Positions 62,236 to 64,000 of a stretch of 64,000 bases of DNA are shown piece by piece. The stretch comes from Symbiodinium natans (lineage: Eukaryota; Sar; Dinophyceae; Suessiales; Symbiodiniaceae), in contig CAJNDS010001147.1 of the NCBI GenBank assembly GCA_905221605.1, positions 331,012 to 395,011 on the forward strand, read 5' to 3'. The first letter of the stretch is position 1; every line of letters begins with the position of its first letter. The notes beneath the pieces were generated by a model. The model did not search any database. It was not told the DNA's origin and worked only from the letters and a program-made list of their open reading frames with translations. A program made the position numbers and the translations under genes.

Positions 62236-62758
62236 CCATGTGAAAACACAGCAGCAGCGCGCTGAACCCTCTTTTTCTCACGACTTGAGCCAAAGTCATA
62301 AGCCGGAGGCTTCGTCAGTGAAACTCTTTACACACAGGTGAAAACTCTGCTCTGCCACGTGTTCTCCACAGCCACAAAACAAACTCAAACGTCAGTGGGA
62401 GTTCTCGGGACCTACCCAACTACACTTAAAGCAAGCAAAAACGTGCACAGTCACTCCTACAGCTTCCAGACACACATCCCTACAACTCAAGCACTTCAAA
62501 AGGCTTTCCCACTTAAAGCAGCACTCCCGTCGAGCCTCCAAGGCACAACTACGGAGTTCCTCTAACTACACACACACACACACAACTCTGAGCCAGCATG
62601 CAGGACAACAAAGTTAACATGTCCTTAGACAGGAACTTTCACACCCCCGCTTGGACTGTGATGCCTCAGAGCCACGCACTTCTTCACAGCTCGGTGTTTC
62701 CAGTGCTTAAACATCTCATCCCAGGCAAAGTCCGAAAGCGAGCACTCCTACTGCCGAC
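62236..62758. other. Non-coding, possibly 3' end region of the copia element
   Basis: Follows the stop of the copia-type gene in the sense (minus) direction, so a 3' LTR would be expected here. I could not identify an LTR because its partner lies outside the window. A (CA)n run lies at 62567-62583. Confidence 0.35.
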
Positions 62759-63988
62759 CTAAGAAGGTGTTCCTACAAGACCTAACGTGACTTTCGCAGC
62801 ACGCAAAAGAGCTCTACCCAGTTTAGTCGGATAGATACCTGTTTCTTCGACACTAGCAAGTGAAACATGCTGATGACTTTTGTCACAGGGCTTTCCAGAG
62901 AAGATTTCACTCCACTCCTCTCGGTTAGTAGCAAAGAACCACCGCTTAAAGACCCCGTCGAAGGCACAACGGTCCACAACCCTTCCAAAGTTCAGACCAA
63001 GGCGCTTCTTTTCTTTCAGATAACTTTCCTCCTTCCAAAGACCACAGTTCTTTGGCCATTCCTGGGTAACCAGGATCTCTTTGCAGCGGTCCTCCAGAAG
63101 TCTTCCTAAAGCTTTCCAAGATGCAACATGCTTCTTGACCTGCTCTCGCCACCGATGTCGAAACTTCGGTCGATGCCAGTTCTTAAAGCGGTAGCTACAT
63201 CCAGCGGTACACGGGGAAGCTATGTGGACATAGATCTGGGGCGGTTTCCTACTCAACAGACACAGCAAGACCTCTCCTAGAAACATTTGAGTACTCTTGC
63301 TTAAGAAGTCTTCTTTCTCAGTTATGCCTATATATGCTACTCGGTCACGAGCACACGCTCGGCACAACGCACTGTCCGTTGAACAAAACACCTCGATCAC
63401 AAGCAGAGGAACAGATCCCAACGCAAGGTCTCTTGCCACTGGCTCGTACTTCGCCAGGTTTGTCGGGATTTTCTCAAGCTTTTCACATACTTCTTCAAGT
63501 TCTTCCATTCGTTCACGAAGGTGTTCAGGAACTACAAGACCCTGAAGGTCTTCTTCACACACTCTTTCCAGTCCACACGCAACCAGCAAATGCTCAAGCA
63601 ACAACTCCTCAGGAGATTTCGTCAGTCCATCGGCTGGATTCCGTTCTCCACTGATGAAGCTTAGAATCAGCCTTTCCAGGTGGACTAGCTCTTGAAGATA
63701 GCGATGACGAAGCTCCAGGTGCCGAACACGGCGTAACAACCCCGTCATTTTGCTAATCGACAAAGCGGCTTCCGAGTCCGAAGCCAGGTGAATCGGAAAC
63801 TCACCGGTCTCTCCTTTGGGCATTCCATACAGGAGCGTTTCCATGAGCAAAGACAAGTACACCGACTCTTTGGCTGCCTCAGTCAGGGCTGCCAATTCGG
63901 CCTCCGCCGAACTCAACGCGGTCACCGACTGTTTCCGCGAGAAAGTTTTAATCATGATGCCATGCCACTTCACAATGGCACCAGACAC
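62759..63988 (-). CDS. Ty1/copia-type pol, RNase H plus methyltransferase-like C-terminal domain (5' truncated by window)
   Basis: Residues 1-125 are the C-terminal part of copia RNase H: TFSRKQSVTALSSAEAELAA, HLASDSEAALSISK (D71), HLELRHRYLQELV and ISGERNPADGLTK (D120). The first catalytic Asp and the reverse transcriptase lie beyond the window. Residues about 195-395 form an added domain: VIEVFCSTDSALCRA (motif I-like), HIASPCTAGCSYRF (motif IV-like, with PC), VTQEWPKNCGLWKEE (motif VI-like), then VDRCAFDG, KRWFFATN and CDKSHQHVSLASV with an YP near the end. The same landmark order occurs in the 34100-37756 protein. A methyltransferase-like fold is inferred; activity is doubtful because motif VI lacks the Asn. 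Confidence 0.75.
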   Translation of the reverse strand: MSGAIVKWHGIMIKTFSRKQSVTALSSAEAELAALTEAAKESVYLSLLMETLLYGMPKGETGEFPIHLASDSEAALSISKMTGLLRRVRHLELRHRYLQELVHLERLILSFISGERNPADGLTKSPEELLLEHLLVACGLERVCEEDLQGLVVPEHLRERMEELEEVCEKLEKIPTNLAKYEPVARDLALGSVPLLVIEVFCSTDSALCRACARDRVAYIGITEKEDFLSKSTQMFLGEVLLCLLSRKPPQIYVHIASPCTAGCSYRFKNWHRPKFRHRWREQVKKHVASWKALGRLLEDRCKEILVTQEWPKNCGLWKEESYLKEKKRLGLNFGRVVDRCAFDGVFKRWFFATNREEWSEIFSGKPCDKSHQHVSLASVEETGIYPTKLGRALLRAAKVTLGLVGTPS

Positions 63989-64000
63989 AGAGCAAATGTT

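Overview
This looks like nuclear DNA from a dinoflagellate, probably of the Symbiodinium/Suessiales type. No taxonomic search could be run, so this is inference. The grounds are: plant-type CCCTAAA/TTTAGGG tracts scattered inside the sequence; spliced genes whose best junctions include CAG|GC as well as CAG|GT donors with CAG acceptors; long one-directional runs of exons; Ty1/copia-type and other retroelements; dense mini- and microsatellites; and protein signatures I associate with dinoflagellate gene sets. There is no bacterial-style operon, ribosomal RNA or CRISPR array. Most features are exons, so the coordinates are exon-level and the exact boundaries are estimates.

Layout: 0.1-1.8 kb is an array of about 15 copies of a 62-bp near-palindrome with two tRNA-related (SINE-like) insertions. 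2-6.7 kb is repeat-rich and mostly non-coding, with one convincing 114-bp exon and an AT-richer island. 7-15.1 kb (minus strand) holds exons of large extracellular proteins: a single-pass membrane protein with an acidic tail, a Ser/Thr mucin-like exon, an Ig-like exon, a VWD exon and an 800-residue exon. 15.3-17.85 kb is a satellite of about 190-240 bp units. 18.2-27.1 kb (minus) holds a second large secreted protein with three tandem beta-helix-like modules, a PPC-like domain and an EGF-like domain. 27-33 kb is mixed: a kinase-like exon fragment, a frameshifted plus-strand gene, minisatellites and retroelement fragments.

33.1-37.8 kb is the most unusual element. It has direct repeats in the order expected for split-direct-repeat (DIRS/PAT-like) retroelements, with a precise head-to-tail junction. 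Its 1218-codon ORF encodes a cytosine-methyltransferase-like domain, a reverse transcriptase and an RNase H, but no visible tyrosine recombinase. 38.3-39.7 kb encodes a ubiquitin-specific protease-like protein. 39.7-43 kb is low-complexity, tandem-repeat and frameshift-scarred sequence.

43.9-56.9 kb is a minus-strand cluster: a multi-exon protein with D, D and E motifs suggesting a DDE-type transposase, a complete spliced C5 cytosine methyltransferase, and a zinc-motif protein interrupted by one -1 frameshift at an A6 run. I infer, without proof, that this may be one large mobile element carrying its own methyltransferase. 58.9-60.5 kb is a decayed minus-strand gene, 61.4-62.2 kb holds telomere-like tracts in both orientations, and 62.8-64 kb is the 3' end of a Ty1/copia pol gene whose RNase H is followed by another methyltransferase-fold-like domain.

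The unifying theme is methyltransferase-type domains in three different probable mobile-element settings within 30 kb.
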